Source: Galaxea fascicularis (lineage: Eukaryota > Cnidaria > Anthozoa > Scleractinia > Euphylliidae). Taken from it: a stretch of 64,000 nucleotides of DNA. A model generated the notes under the pieces. It had not been told where the DNA came from. It was given only the letters and a program-made list of their open reading frames with translations, and did no database searches. Position numbers and translations under genes: made by a program. The stretch covers positions 25,590,725 through 25,654,724 of the forward strand of contig OX419344.1 of assembly GCA_948470475.1 (NCBI GenBank), in the 5' to 3' direction. Shown here in pieces: positions 36,501-49,700 of this stretch. Numbering within the stretch: the first letter of the stretch is position 1; each line of letters opens with the position of its first letter.

Positions 36501-38888
36501 TATTAAAGAGAGAACCTTTCTGTGTCTCTTTCCCGGCAGGGTTTCTACATTTACTCAAAAATCAGACGTTTCACATTTTTTGTTTTTCCTTTGCTCCGCT
36601 AGACTGTTCAGTTGCGTGGCTGTGCGTTCGCAGAATCTCGTTCCCCACGAAATTACAGCCTAAAAAATTGGTAGAGATTAATAAACTACTCTTTGTGCAC
36701 TCCGTTGTTGTTAAATTTTTTTTTCGGTCACCCTTCGTTACGGATATCTCGCAATCTGCGCATTTACAATCTTTTATCAACAGCAATTTAATCACAGTTT
36801 TCTGATTTGCGCTGCGAGACCAGAAACTGACACAGGTTGATATATCGTCCACGGGAAAACGGCTAACCTTTTGTGCGTGTAAATAAACGTTCCTCTTACA
36901 ACGCAAGCGTTTAACTGTAATATGGCACTTAGAAAACAATCATTCCGTCAAGGGCTTGATTATCGGTTTTTGAAATACTCGAGGAAATAGTGTTACCCTA
37001 CTTCAAACAGATTTTTTCTTGTACAGTGAATCGACATCATTTCCTTGAAGATAGAGCCAATTTGTGTGTTGATTTTAAGAGGCAGGTTATGTGAACTCTA
37101 TTCAGGGTAGACTCCACAGGGAAGCGCATTAACCTCGCCGAAACGCATTCACCTAAATCTGTCAAAGTTTATGATTAATTTTCTCACCCATAAAGTTTAG
37201 GCTGGATGATTCCAAACCAAAGTGCTAGCGCTGTTTTAGTACTTTTGATAGACGAGGAAACGCGCTTTTAGGAAATTAGCCGGATTGGGGCGGGCATATT
37301 TGACATATAGTTGTTACATCTTCAAGCCACAATATTTTGCAAAAGTCTTGATTTTAGCTACTTTCAAACAGAGGTTTCCGAAAAAGCGGTTTTACCTTCC
37401 GTGCTCCTACTGTGCGGTGCTGTTAACGCAGCTGATTTCTTGACCAAGAATGACTTTGGCATGTTTCAATCGTAGTTAAACAGCGTTTTGACGCTAAGTA
37501 AATATTGTCGTTAGGGAACCAAGAACAGCATCAAGACCTCTATTGACACTGAAATGGTTTTCTCGAGGAGCAATGTAATGTGCAACGCACCTGCCAAAGA
37601 CTGACCAATCACAGGCCTGCCTCCGGGACAGCGCGCATGCCCGAGCCGAGTGGCACACAAAGGAAAGAACACGAGTTGTAAAGAGCGATATTGTTTAACA
37701 AAGCAACCCGTTAATTATTCCACATTGTTCGCCAGTTTTGTGTCCTAATTGGAGAGTTGTTCGTATTTATGGCGAAAAATAATTGTACCAAGAGAAAAGG
37801 ACTAGACTTCGCAGACCAGCTGCCTCAATCCATATTTGTACGGATATGTTACTTCACGTTGTCAAAGCTCTTTGAGAGCAGGAAGCGAATGCTGAAAGAA
37901 GCGCTTTTTATTTATTTTCTTCATTGAGGCACTTAAATACTTTATTATTCAATCACAACATCGGTAAACCTTAAATGTAAACTTTTTTCTCGATCTAACA
38001 ATGAAGTCAAATTCACATCTTCTTTACTTGAAAACAATCCATTATGGATGAAGCTGACATTATATGGGGATTACATTAAGGCTTCGCAATTAAGACTACT
38101 TCTAATGAATAATTCCGTTTTGCCTTTAAGTGCTTCTCGCCGTAATTAACCAACTAAACGCTACCCACATCGCCAGGAAACTAATCATTGCTATTCAAGC
38201 TTTCACTTTAAAATACGCCCAGTAAATGACATTTTGACCCTTATAGTTTCAGAGATTCCACCCACAAGAAGGCAAACAGTAGAAGATATTTTCTGTGGCT
38301 GTCAAGAAATCTTTTTTAAACAACTTGTGACATGGTTGACTACAACAGTTAGGCATTTACTTGGGGTTTGTTTATTTAATCACCAAACAAACCACAAATT
38401 ATGGCTTCAGCGAAGTACATTTTTTATTTTCTTGAACAGTACAGAAACGTAAAAGTAAAATCGATTGAACAAGGACGATGGTTTACCTGGAAATCGAACT
38501 CTGACTGATGATGACCTGTTTGGATGGATAGTTTTCAGCAAGTCGCGTCCTGTAATTGTGTCCACTTCCAGTCTGCATTTGAGGACTGAGCGTTCACAAT
38601 AGACGGCGCGATTAATTAATTTCTGCTTCTAAGCCTTGCTGATTTTGCTTTTAGAGCGACACTCTCCGAAGTAAGATTTGAATAACTTTAAAAGGTGATA
38701 TATCCAAATAATTTTATGACACTGAAAACACCCAGCGGTCGTTTGAAAAGATTGAAGATGTCCACATAAAATTTGCGCGTCAAAATTGCAACATCAGTAG
38801 TAACTTTTCTCGACCTGCGAATTTCTGTTTGCCTTTTTTTTTCGCTTTTTGTGTTTTTAACACTCATAGAAATAATTGTAAAATACAT
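33520..38888. other. Intergenic, no gene seen; possible GC-rich promoter-like patch
   Basis: About 5.4 kb of AT-rich DNA. A 93-codon frame at 33575-33856 has no homology I recognise. Around 37590-37660 base composition shifts to GC-rich, with a CCAAT box and a GCGCATGC core, which could be a promoter for a transcript on either strand. No exon could be tied to it. Confidence 0.5.
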
Positions 38889-39206
38889 ATGCTAAAAGCT
38901 TTCTTTTCGTTGTCAAAGAGGACCGCTTTGGTTTTTTTCTTGGCTGTAATTTTTATTATCTATTCACTGAATCGCCAAACTTTTTCATACACACTTCCAG
39001 ATAAATTCTACTTTAAAATTGACCATGTAGAAGCGCAGAAGCAAAGAACACTCAAAATGATATCTTGTCATGGTACCATGGAGACTGTATTGAAAGAATC
39101 TTTTGTTCTAAGCAGATTTATTATTTCATATGCTATCGACATTTTGTGTCAAGCTCAAAATATTGATTACTCTTTTGCCATTTATTTCGTAAGAAGTAAT
39201 GCCTAG
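38889..39206 (+). CDS. Hypothetical 105-residue ORF with an N-terminal signal anchor
   Basis: The ATG at 38889 opens a frame with a basic start (MLK...SKR), then a strong hydrophobic run (about residues 11-25), then a soluble, Lys/His-containing region. This layout resembles the cytosolic tail, anchor and stem of a type II Golgi membrane protein such as a glycosyltransferase or sulfotransferase. A donor-like GTAAGA occurs at 39187, so it could be a first coding exon. No catalytic exons were found downstream before the CCDC160-like gene. It may be a chance frame, a lone duplicated exon or a pseudogene. Confidence 0.25.
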   Translation: MLKAFFSLSKRTALVFFLAVIFIIYSLNRQTFSYTLPDKFYFKIDHVEAQKQRTLKMISCHGTMETVLKESFVLSRFIISYAIDILCQAQNIDYSFAIYFVRSNA

Positions 39207-42080
39207 GATTAAACAAAAGAACAAAGTGAACTCACCATGGAGACCGTAGGAAAGCTGGGAGCACTTCGTTTTACGTAGTATTTCAGCGATGAAAAGAACT
39301 TTTATCTGGAATAGTGTTAACGTCTGTTAACAGGGTACCATACTCAGAGAGAATGTACTTTGACAGAAAAAACTCAAAGTACGAATAAATAAAAGATCTG
39401 TTTAAAACGTGTTTTAAAGGAAATTAATTTTATTATCCTGTATTTCCTTGTAGCTGGCCATATTCAAATCGCGTTATTTGTAAAGCTACAGCGGAGTTAT
39501 TTAACAAAATTATTTATATTGGTCGTGACTTTGGATATCCTTTGGTTAATTAACTATAAGTTCTCAGGGTAAATTGATTTGGCATCGGAAACTGACAAGG
39601 CGATATTGAACAAAATCATTACTCAAAATGCTTCAAAAACATTGGTTTTGGTCTTTAATTATAGACGAATTAATAGTTGAACGTAGTCAATTTATGAAAT
39701 TATAGGAAGGGGAAATACACATTAAAAATTAGATGTTCCAAGTTCCTCTCAAACGTACCGAACCTTTAATAGAACAGTACGCAGTTTCGTTGCATGTTTT
39801 CACCATTCCGCGTCTAACACTTTGGGCGCCATGTGTTGAACCCCTTTGTTTTGCATTTCTTTTAAATGACTAGAAATGTCTTCAAGGAAGTCTATGTTGT
39901 TCTGGAAACAACTCCCGACCACAAAACACAAAACAACACACACTTACGTGGTTACTGATCCTGAACTGTGTATCATATGAAGTTAACAGTATCAAATCTT
40001 AACTGTTGTCTAGTACTGACTTTACTGATGAGCTTCCAATTTCTCGTTGTCGAGGATCTTAATTGGTTCTAATATGAAGGTAACGAGAAAAACGTACCTC
40101 GTTAACATAGATAAATTGTTTTGAGGTTTGCACAAATTGAAATAACGTTTACCATATATGAACGTCAGAAAAGTATTGATAACGTCGAGCAGACTGTAAG
40201 GGGTGGCCGCGGGTTACTTTGGAATGTGTTATGCAACAGAGGGTGATTTTGTGCTGGACTGAGGACGATTAGTAAAACGAAAATTAATGAAAATTGTTGC
40301 ACAGCACTTTCATGCGTTTCTTAAAAGTGTTCAGTCTTTCAAATGTAGTTTAGAATGGTTAACTAGAATAACAATGAAAATACGAATATCCCACTTAGCA
40401 AATTAAACCAAGATTTAACAGTTGTCTAGAAAATTATCACGTTAACTAAAAAATGGCATAAGAAATAATCTGCTTCGAAGACAAAAAACAGGTTGAGTAA
40501 TAGGTGAATGACTCGTGTGTGGTTTTAAGCTCGTTTGCTTTTTTATCTCGATCTGTTTTTAAACAGGATCAAAATTTACCACAATTTTGTGGTAAAAAGC
40601 CTTACTTTCAAACAATTGTTCATTGCGAAAGAGATCAGTGTAACAGGAAAATTACATCCCTCTAAATTTGATTCAGTACTGTAAATGTTGGATGTAATGA
40701 TGTGAACAATACAAAATAGTCATGTGTGCATGCGTAACAGTGAGCTTCATAGGGGAAATACAGACACCTGTGAAAAGCACTGGTGCCGCACAAAGGTTTA
40801 ACCGACTCCTATATTTTCACACTTTTAAATGAAAAACCTTTCAAGCGTGTCTGTGAACTGAATGCATGGGACATCCTATACTTACTTCGCCACTTGGATG
40901 TTTTTTTTTTTCTTTTTAGTTTTTGTATCATCTGTTCGCAGACTTCTTTTATCGCCAGGGAAAAACGTTCGACAAACGTACGCCAGCTTTATTGAAAAAT
41001 TGGCATTGGCAAAGAGGTGTAAGTTGCGAGTTTCTTCAGCGTTTAACTGTACGGCGCTTTATTGTTCAAAACTTAGCCAGTCTTTCAGTATTTACACACA
41101 TTTTAAGGATTCGGTAATTAAGTGTAATTTTACAAAAAGAAGAAAAAGAGTAGAAGTTACTGCTGGGATGATTAATATTCTTCTTTGAATAAATCCATGT
41201 GGCTAAGCAAAAATCAATACCCTTGCCAAACGAGCTCATTTCTCAAGTGTTTGAGATATACAACTGAAGACATGTTAACCTGTGAGCAGTTGGTTTCTCC
41301 TGCGCTTCCCGAGAGAACAAGCTGTTCGCAGGGTAAAGACATAGCTGGTTAATTGAATTTATTTATGACTGGTTGGAAGGAATTATTCTCTTCCAGCACA
41401 GGCAGTCTGTCTACAATGTAAAAGTGCACGGCAATAGAGTTCAAATATTTTGAACCTCCTAGTATACATTTTCACATCAGGAAGCGAAGGATCAAGTTCG
41501 CGAATTTTACATTTTTGTTGATAGTAGGTTAGTTTTTACATCATTATTTGATTTCCGTATGCCTCACCCACTGACGTTTGAAATCCCTGTTATTTGGCTG
41601 CTTTCCCTGTTAATAATGCTTTCCCTTCTTACACACAATCGTCAATTGATTGCAAGCAGAAAACCTACCAACAGTACAAACTGTCGAATTTCAAAAGACA
41701 CGAGAACAAACTGTCCTTCTTAGTCTTCGCAACAATAACAAGCAACCTTGATACAGTGGAGGGTTTTGACACAGCCTTTATTTCATCAGTACAACTTGAT
41801 ACAAAGCGTTCTACTGCTCAAATACTTGCCTCGTCAAAGTTTTTCTTTTTAAGAGGGTAACAATCAAGTTATTCAATTTTTAATCTCTCCACCTACCAGC
41901 AAATGACAAACTCGTATTGTTCATCAGTGCATCCATGCGTCATTTATTGCTGTAATCTACAGGTTGCATGAGATTAAGAACTATATCTATAAAACACTAC
42001 CTAGAGATCATTTCAAGTCCATGTTCTAATAACTTTCTATTGGTGCAAATTTCTGTTACTCGTGAAGAAAACAATCAACC
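39207..42080. other. Intergenic, no gene seen
   Basis: AT-rich. The open frames near 40862-41188 overlap one another in different phases and contain T-rich tracts read as Phe runs. No exon structure or repeat ends are recognised. Confidence 0.5.
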
Positions 42081-42751
42081 ACGCTCAACGAATGTCCAAA
42101 GATAGTCTCCGCGATTGTTAACAGGGTGTTTGCGATTGGTCTTAAACCGTTTTTTGACCAAACTAGGCCACTCAATTTCGGATACCGTCAACTTTCTCAT
42201 AGCGACCACCAGTTGTAAATAACCGTTTTGTTTCTCAGTCAAATACTGTTTTAGAAACCCTCTCGTAAGCTTCCACTACTCAGATTTCTTAAGCGACGGC
42301 GACCACTCTTTAGTACAGAAATTTGGCATTTTCTTTTGTTTTCTGTTTCCAGTGAGCGACTACCCAACATAACTGATCACGTATAATTGTCAGAAATCCT
42401 CACTCAAATGTCACAGAAAATCCGTTAATAGGGCTCACCAGAAGTGCTAATAATAGTTTACATACAAAAATGATGGCTATGATTAAATCCGTTGCTAAAA
42501 AGAACTGGTACAGTGATCAGTATCAAAATTTTAGTATACATAGTTTCAACAGTAGTTTCGGATTTTCCAGGCGTTATTCGATGTGAAATATGCCAGTGCT
42601 GCCTAATTTTACCTAAAAGGGTAATATCTATATGTAATTAGTTAATCCGATTCAGTTTTGTTTTGTTTTGTTTTTTCACGTAAACGACCACCTCCCGTAA
42701 GCGACCACATTGTCTTGCACCAAGGATGGTTGCTTACGAGAGAGTTGACTG
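42080..42751. mobile_element. Partial TA-family DNA transposon remnant with repeated GCGACCAC motifs
   Basis: The right end GAGAGTTGACTG is followed by TA at 42752-42753, matching the CAGT(C/T)-type ends of the pogo/Tc1-like elements nearby. No matching left end was found, so the copy is truncated or its left limit is misplaced. GCGACCAC or close variants recur along it (about 42200, 42299, 42355, 42684, 42702). No transposase frame is seen. Confidence 0.45.
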
Positions 42752-43066
42752 TATGATCCTTGATATTCCCCCTGTTTTCATAGCAAATTAAAAAAATATA
42801 TATATTTGACAATTTGTTTTACTGACAGACAAGACAACAATGTCACGGCAGCATTGCGCGTGACACTGCGTGACATGACAGAAACTTACGTTGCGGTGGC
42901 CTGGGACCGAGCGGTCCCGGATGACCACGCTAGTTGTACCTTTTTTCGGAACGCTTTTCGCTGTGTTAGTTTTTAAGTTGAACGTTCTACGGTTAAAAGG
43001 AATCAAGGAACGGATTAAGGACTAAGGTTTATGTCAATAACGGAACAAGGACACAGATTTTTCTTT

Positions 43067-43110
43067 ATCGCATCGCATCGCATCGCATCGCATCGCATCG
43101 TATCGCATCA
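43067..43110. repeat. (ATCGC)n pentanucleotide microsatellite
   Basis: About nine copies of ATCGC with one C-to-T interruption, then scattered ATCGCAT/ATCGTAT words to about 43160. Confidence 0.95.
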
Positions 43111-43737
43111 GTTAAGCTTATATTGCACTATCACGTTCACATCGCATTATCGTATCACCGAATCAAGACATTGTTCACAAGGAATCGTTTGCAAGGAAAA
43201 TCAATAGCAGCGATGGACAGCGCGTACATGAATTTCTGTGGATTAAACTAAAGTTGTGTTTACATTGTATGCCTCATCGATTTGTAAGGTCCTGAGGCAG
43301 TTCTGCCGCCTCAAACAAAAAGCACACAACTCCAGCTTCGTGGCATGGCTGGAACTGTACACATTATCAAAGGAGTAGTACCCATCGACAGCTGTTTTGT
43401 CTTTGCGAAAGGACACATTACGGTAATATACGGTTGCATACAATCATGAAAGAGTTCAAACAGCATTTGCAATCGATTTTACCGTCATCGATCTTAGGCC
43501 CATTCGTTCAGCTTTTCTCCACCGGTCAACATCTTCATTTTGATCCTCCTAGCTCCCTGAGATAAGGTTTGGATGATTTGTTGTTTTTATCCGCCAAACA
43601 GACGCATCTTGTAAGGATTTTATCCCGAATCCCGCTGTTTTCTCTGTAATCCCGCCCAAACCCCCTCTCTCGTTCCTAGTCCCCTTTTATTTCTCTTTTA
43701 GCGATGCAAGTCACGCCTGACACCTCTTGTATTCAAG

Positions 43738-44673
43738 ATGGCGGATCACTGGGTAGCAGAGGTTTTCCCTCCTAAATTCCAGTTTGGAAGTGTCGAGGAG
43801 ATGCTACATAACCCAGGGTTAGTTGAAACAGAGAATGAAAAATTCAATAGCCTTGACAAGGTGTACCGGAAAGTTTATTTTGAACAAGAAAAAACTAAGA
43901 AATTGAGAGATAAAGAATTGAAGTTAAAACATAGGGAGAAAAAGGATGTTTCCAGTGTCAGACCTGAAAGACAAAGGAAGCAGGAGATAAAAACACAAAG
44001 AAAGGGCGAGGATGAGTGTATATGGAATGAAAAAGAGTTGAAAACACTTCGAACGTTTCTTCAAAAGGCTAAAATGCAAAATCTCCAACTCGCCACCATG
44101 TTGGAATCAGCACAAGACGAGGTTAACGTGTGGAAAGAGAAGTATAGGGAAGTGGCCGAAGCAAATGACGTTATGAAAAACAGGTCACTTATTCTTAAAA
44201 AGAAATATGAACGGTTGAAAGTGAATTACAGAGCGCTGAAGGAAGATGTGAGAAGATATCACACTAACCTAAAAGTCACCAGACAGGATTGTGAAGAACT
44301 GAAATCTGAGAAAAGTGAAATTGAGGAGACATTGAACCAAAAAAAATCAGAGCTTCATAGTGAGAAATTCCACAACGAACATCTTCAGTCGAGACTGGAC
44401 AGAAAGGAAAGAGAATTTGAGGAAAATATAAAAAGGTGTGAGTACTTCCTAGAACAACAGCACCAACTTGGAAAAGCAAAATTACATCAAGAAATTGATA
44501 GACTGAATAAAGAACTGAAAATAGAACGCGAAGACAATAACTTGAATAAGAAGGCTCTTGAGCATCTGAGGAACCATTTTGCCAACTTACAAATAAATCA
44601 GGATGATACAGAAGGAATTAAAGTTATGGATAAAGTTCTAAGTGTTATAGATATTGACTACCTCCCAGTGTAA
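43738..44673 (+). CDS. CCDC160: CCDC160-like coiled-coil protein
   Basis: A single uninterrupted 311-codon frame starting at CAAGATGGCG, a good eukaryotic start context. A strong acceptor-like tract (TTTATTTCTCTTTTAG, ending 43702) suggests the ATG exon follows a 5' UTR intron. The protein opens with an H-W-x-x-x-x-F-x-P-x-F segment and then becomes a long charged coiled coil (about residues 95-290). It ends with an ALEHLRNHFAN segment. Both the N-terminal H-W...F motif and this C-terminal ALxLLR-type segment match what I recall of vertebrate CCDC160, and the length is similar. Molecular function is not established for that family. ANKMY1 follows about 2 kb downstream on the same strand. No hydrophobic or catalytic motif is present. 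Confidence 0.82.
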   Translation: MADHWVAEVFPPKFQFGSVEEMLHNPGLVETENEKFNSLDKVYRKVYFEQEKTKKLRDKELKLKHREKKDVSSVRPERQRKQEIKTQRKGEDECIWNEKELKTLRTFLQKAKMQNLQLATMLESAQDEVNVWKEKYREVAEANDVMKNRSLILKKKYERLKVNYRALKEDVRRYHTNLKVTRQDCEELKSEKSEIEETLNQKKSELHSEKFHNEHLQSRLDRKEREFEENIKRCEYFLEQQHQLGKAKLHQEIDRLNKELKIEREDNNLNKKALEHLRNHFANLQINQDDTEGIKVMDKVLSVIDIDYLPV

Positions 44674-44957
44674 ATATCAAGGACAGGGGAATCTGTGAAG
44701 GTGCATGACCAAGAGGATAAATGACAGGAGTGTCTAGCCTAGCAGTGAATTTTGATCATTTTAAATTATTTGTTGGTTGCCTTGTTTGCCCCCTGAGATT
44801 TGGGGAACACACAGGGATATTCTTGATGCCAGGATTACTGTGAAGATCCTTTGTTCTTAAACGCACAATATATAATAATATATATTTTTGCAACTATAAG
44901 ACTCTTTTGGGTTAATATTTACCTTTGGATGTTTTTTAGTTAAACATTGCTGTCTTT

Positions 44958-44963
44958 AATAAA
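44958..44963 (+). promoter_or_regulatory. Candidate polyadenylation signal AATAAA for the CCDC160-like gene
   Basis: A canonical hexamer about 285 bp after the stop codon. Confidence 0.5.
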
Positions 44964-45590
44964 TTTCATAATGGCAGGGCTGTCATTAATTTTTGAAGTA
45001 GGAAGGGATATATATTGGTACAAAAAAATAACCGGGGATTTAGGTTGCTGTAGTGAAGTCAACATGCTGGTTTTAGATCAAAGTAGCGGGGATATACCTC
45101 AAAGTATGAGGGGATAATCCCTGGCACCCAGCCCTTAATGACAGCCCTGTAAGGGTATACTCTACTGTTAGGGGCATGGCTTTTTGCTTCTGTCAAGGAT
45201 TGAGTTGGGATGCTGAAACTAAACTCTGAGCTTGTTTGGGTGAGTGGGAAAAAAGACAATGATAGATAGCAATATCCTGTATAGACCTATACAGACAGAT
45301 AGTTCAGCCAAGAAAAGGTCAATTTTTGGGAAACATCTCAAGCTAAATACGAAAATTGTGGTTTTCCATCTGTCTATTCATTGCCAAAAGTTTTCACTCC
45401 ATTTTTTTTTTCACCACCTGTACCTGGGTTGGTAGCTAAGAGCAGCTGCACATCACAGAAAACTTGAAGAAAGGGAATTGCCATAATATTAGCATTTACT
45501 GTATTATTGAACTAAAAGAACTGAACTTATGATATGGCTGGTTAATTTTATCCCTCAGTGATTTATCTTTTCTCGTGATAAGGCTAAATA

Positions 45591-46143
45591 CAGTCAAACT
45601 CCTATTAAGCAGCCATTTATTAAATGACCACCCCATTTTAGGTGGCACAAGGGGGTACTCTGGATTTCAATTGACGGGGATGATCAAAGGATTTTTTGGG
45701 GATTTAAAATTTCAATTCCAGGACTTTTTTGGGTGGGAAAATTTGGCAAGTATTTATTTATGTGACTTGAGTATTCAAAAGATTCATGGTATTTCCCTAG
45801 GGGTAGTGCCGGCATATTGCGGCCACCTGGTTCACTTTCTAATGGCTATTTTGTCTTGTATTATTTAATCCATTTTGGGCTTCATTTTTAGGGTTAATTT
45901 TTGGTCCAGGTATATTTTTATTTTTTTTGGAAGCCCAAGGGATTTTTTTGAAGTTAGATTTTTGCCCTCATTCTATCATCTGCATCACTTGAAATCTGGA
46001 GTCCCCCCACTGGGTTAGATGGCCAGTGATCAAGTCCTGATGAGGGTTTTTCTGTTATTCTTTACCTCTACTAAGTGGCCAGCCCCAATTAAGCAGCCAC
46101 TATTCATTTCTCTAAAGGTGGCTGCTTTATAGGAATCAAACTG
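45591..46143. mobile_element. TA-flanked pogo/Tc1-like MITE
   Basis: Starts CAGTCAAACTCCTATTAAGC just after TA (45589-45590). Ends with GGAATCAAACTG just before TA (46144-46145), with imperfect inverted ends of about 26 bp built on a (T/A)AAGCAGCC core. 553 bp, no transposase. It fills much of the space between the CCDC160-like gene and ANKMY1. Confidence 0.8.
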
Positions 46144-46724
46144 TAATGATAATAATGAGAAGAAGAACACAAATAATAAAATTATGGTGATATTGATGAC
46201 ACGACCATAACCAACGCTAATTTGAAAATACCCAGCATGAAAGTACTCTTCTGAAATTGCTTGAGGAAAATTTGTAAGGCTTTTCTGGGGAAATCTTTGA
46301 GAGTACCGAAGCTGATTGTTTAGATGACTGTTTTGGGGTCAGGATACCCATTCCAAGCCCTGGTGTCTCTAATGAGTCATCATTCCTTGCACGGGTGATA
46401 ATTAGGTGCCTAACATAGATGTTTATTATTTCTTTTGTAACTGAATAAGAAAATTGGAAATAATTATAAATATAGTACAAGCGCTTTGCTTTTGTCTTTT
46501 TCTTTCTCCCAGTTTTTCGTTCTATTTAGTTTGTTTTTATCCTTGACAATAGGTGCCCATATTTGGTGACTTAGCAACATGGTTACAAAGACATGCCATT
46601 TGCAGTCGCAGATGAGCAACCAGTGTTTTGAAGAACACTGAAACTCGACTGAGGGTAGGTTTAGCCCTTGCTTCGGAAGCTGTATTACAATCGGAAAGGC
46701 CTGATTGTGTGCTTTTTATGAAGA

Positions 46725-49700
46725 ATGCAAAGGGGCACAAAGATTTCTACTTCGACCCGAGTTCTTCGATTGAACACCAGTCAATATCGCCGCGAGTACA
46801 AGAGCGGGGCTGTTTATCATGGTGAACTAGAAGGAACTAAAAAGAGTGGCAAAGGGATTTTTAAGTGGCCCAGTGGAGCTTGTTATGATGGAGAATATGT
46901 GGACAATACAAGGCATGGTTGTGGAAGGCAGTATTGGCCAGATGGCTCTGTATATGAAGGGGCTTTAGTGCGAGACCTTCGACATGGTGTTGGAACTCTC
47001 ACCTGGCCGGACGGAGAGGTGAGTCAAACAAATACTACAACAGAACAGAAACGATCAGTCACTTCCAGTAATGGTTTAGGATGATCGATTAACTGTAACG
47101 TGTTCAAATCGTATGAATTCAAAGCTCTCTGAAAAGAAATAAACACATAAACATATTCTAGAACGTTTCATTACAAATAAAGTTCTTGAGCCATAATTAT
47201 GCTACAATCATGTATTTCTTGCTGACACTCAGCTTTTTGTGAGATAATTTTTGTTTAAGCTTTATGCTCACAGTTTTTTTTTCAGTTATGTATGATTGGC
47301 AGGCAGATAATACCTCAATCGAAAAGTGTCTTAAATGTACATTTTGAACACTGTTAAGTTAAGACTGTTTGATACACGCGAGTTATCTTTAGAAAATAAT
47401 GTCTTCTATTCGTTAACAAAAAAGTGAGATAATAATAATAACACTTATTGATTGGTCCCTTAGGGAACAGTGAATTTCGTTTCCCAAGAATCTCAATGTT
47501 TCCCAAGGCGAAGTCAATGGAAACATTGAGATTCGAGGGGAACAAAATTCACTGTTCCGGAAGGGACCAGTCATTAAGGGATTTGTTATATAGCAAAACA
47601 AATGGATCAAACCGGTGGAAAACAAAAACAAAGACAAATTTTGAAAAACCAGCTGAGATTCCAGCAACAACATCAGGTCACCTTCAACTGTACGCTCTGA
47701 TCACCTGCAACTGTGGTCAACATTTCGTGGGTAACAGTGAACTGTTTCTCGTTTGATGTCATAGTTTTCTGCTCATGGCATTTGGCGGTAAACAGTTTAA
47801 TTGTTAGATGTCATGTGCCCATGAACTAGCCAATGGATGGGCACGCTGTAGCAGGTAAAACACTAGCTAGATAACAATATCCTTTGTTATGTGGCTTGTT
47901 CTGAAAAGTTGTTGTCCTTGCCAGACTGTGGGCATCCATCCAGTGGGGAGTACCGTCAAACCTCGATTATCCGCACTCATCGGGACCTCGGTAAATAGTC
48001 CGGATAATCGAGAGCCCGGATAATCGAAAATGTGAATATTAATGAGATAGACATGTAAGCAAAAGGTATACAGCAAAGAAAACATCATTTTAATTGTGAA
48101 ATCTACACAGCCTGTATGTATATATCAGCTGAACGCACTATAATATTTCTTTGTCTCGTTGCACTTGCGAATTTTGAAAAGCGCACAGAATACTACACTG
48201 TTTCAACAGTCTTTTGAAAGGAGTATTGGGCTTTTGGCGACTTTGAGTTTTCAAGATCACAACTAATTAATATTCATGAAAAAATTGGAACCAGAGAAAA
48301 AAGTCTGGATAATCGAATAGTCCGGATAATTGAGGTCTGGATAATCGAGGTTCGACTGTAGTAAATACTCTCAGCCTGTCTATTCATGGTAGGTGTTCTC
48401 ATGGACTATAGCACCCTATCCAGAGGAGAATAATATTTTGCATGTGGTGATGGATTAGCCCTCTGCACTCCTCATTGCTTCATATACTGGTTTAGCATCT
48501 GAAGTAGAAGTACTAAATTACCACATGCAGTCTTTTTATTTCGGGTAACTTTGGTTAGCATTGCATCCAATCAAGGAGACCAATAAACCTGGAAAAAAAT
48601 CTGTAGTTGTAAACTCTTTTGGTTTACTTTTCTTAGAGTTACAGTGGAGAGTTTTACCGTGACAGGAAACATGGCAAAGGAGTCTATACCTGGCCAGATG
48701 GCACAAAATTTGAAGGCTACTTTGAGAATGACAAAAAGGAAGGCTTCGGAACGTTCACTTTTCCCAGTGGAAACAAATTTGAGGTGTGTACCCACAGGCA
48801 GCTTACTTTGGTTAATAGCATGGTTTTAAATGCACTTAAAAGTAACTGACACTTGAATTCTGCTTCAAAATTCTGCTTCAAACAGTTAAACACTGTTATT
48901 GGCGACTGTGTTGTTCTGGAAATACCCATGCCCAATCCTCACCCCTTGGGAAATTTTCTGATTGAAAATTGTTCTTCTTTCACTAATTTTTATCCTTAAA
49001 CGGTTTAACGCATACTTTCTTTTAAAAGTACATGTAAGTGCGGCTTACAACCATGTATTCTGGTTTCTATAGATAACAAAGATATTATTTTACACACAGA
49101 TGGCTAAATCAGTATGTTGTCAGTATGCAAGGGCCGAACAAATAAAATACGACAACTATAATATAATAAACTGAAAGTGTAATCAGTTTTTTATTTTTTC
49201 AATGCATAAAGAATCAGTAGAAACACTGTGTTGGTGGTATACACAATAAGTCAATACTGGTAGTTTTGAGAGTTCAATCCTGTTGTACTTAATTGTTGTG
49301 ACAACTATTTTTACAGGGAGTATACAGACGGGATGAACGAGAAGGTCCTGGGGTGATGACATATTCTAACAATGAACAAGATGTTGGTCTTTGGTCTGGT
49401 GAACGTCTCATTAAACTGTGCTCAGTTATGGACAGTGCATTTCTTTTCCAACACTACTCAAATTACAATGTGAATGCTGGAAACATGCTATCAGGCAAAG
49501 TGAGGCGAGCTAACAGTGCAAAGGAGAGTGTAAGGAATTCCACTCCTTCTGTACAAGACTTTGAGGGAATTGACTATGATAAACTGTTGTCTCAAATTCC
49601 AAATTCCTTTTCATACTCAGACATTTTAGAAGGTATTCGTGGTGACAAGGGTCCCAAAGGACCTGTTGAGCAGGCGTCCGAGGAACTTTTGCGAGCATCA

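Noticed and set aside
46217..46480. An 87-codon - strand frame upstream of ANKMY1
   Set aside because: The opposite strand is about as open, the product is unrecognised, and no splice partners are seen.
46569..46593. Possible RFX X-box (AGCAACATGGTTAC) before ANKMY1
   Set aside because: Only one half-site is close to consensus and the other is in the wrong orientation, so it is too weak to claim.
46628..46825. A 65-codon frame overlapping the start of ANKMY1
   Set aside because: It is in another phase from the MORN-coding frame, and its product has no MORN pattern. The ATG at 46725 fits instead.
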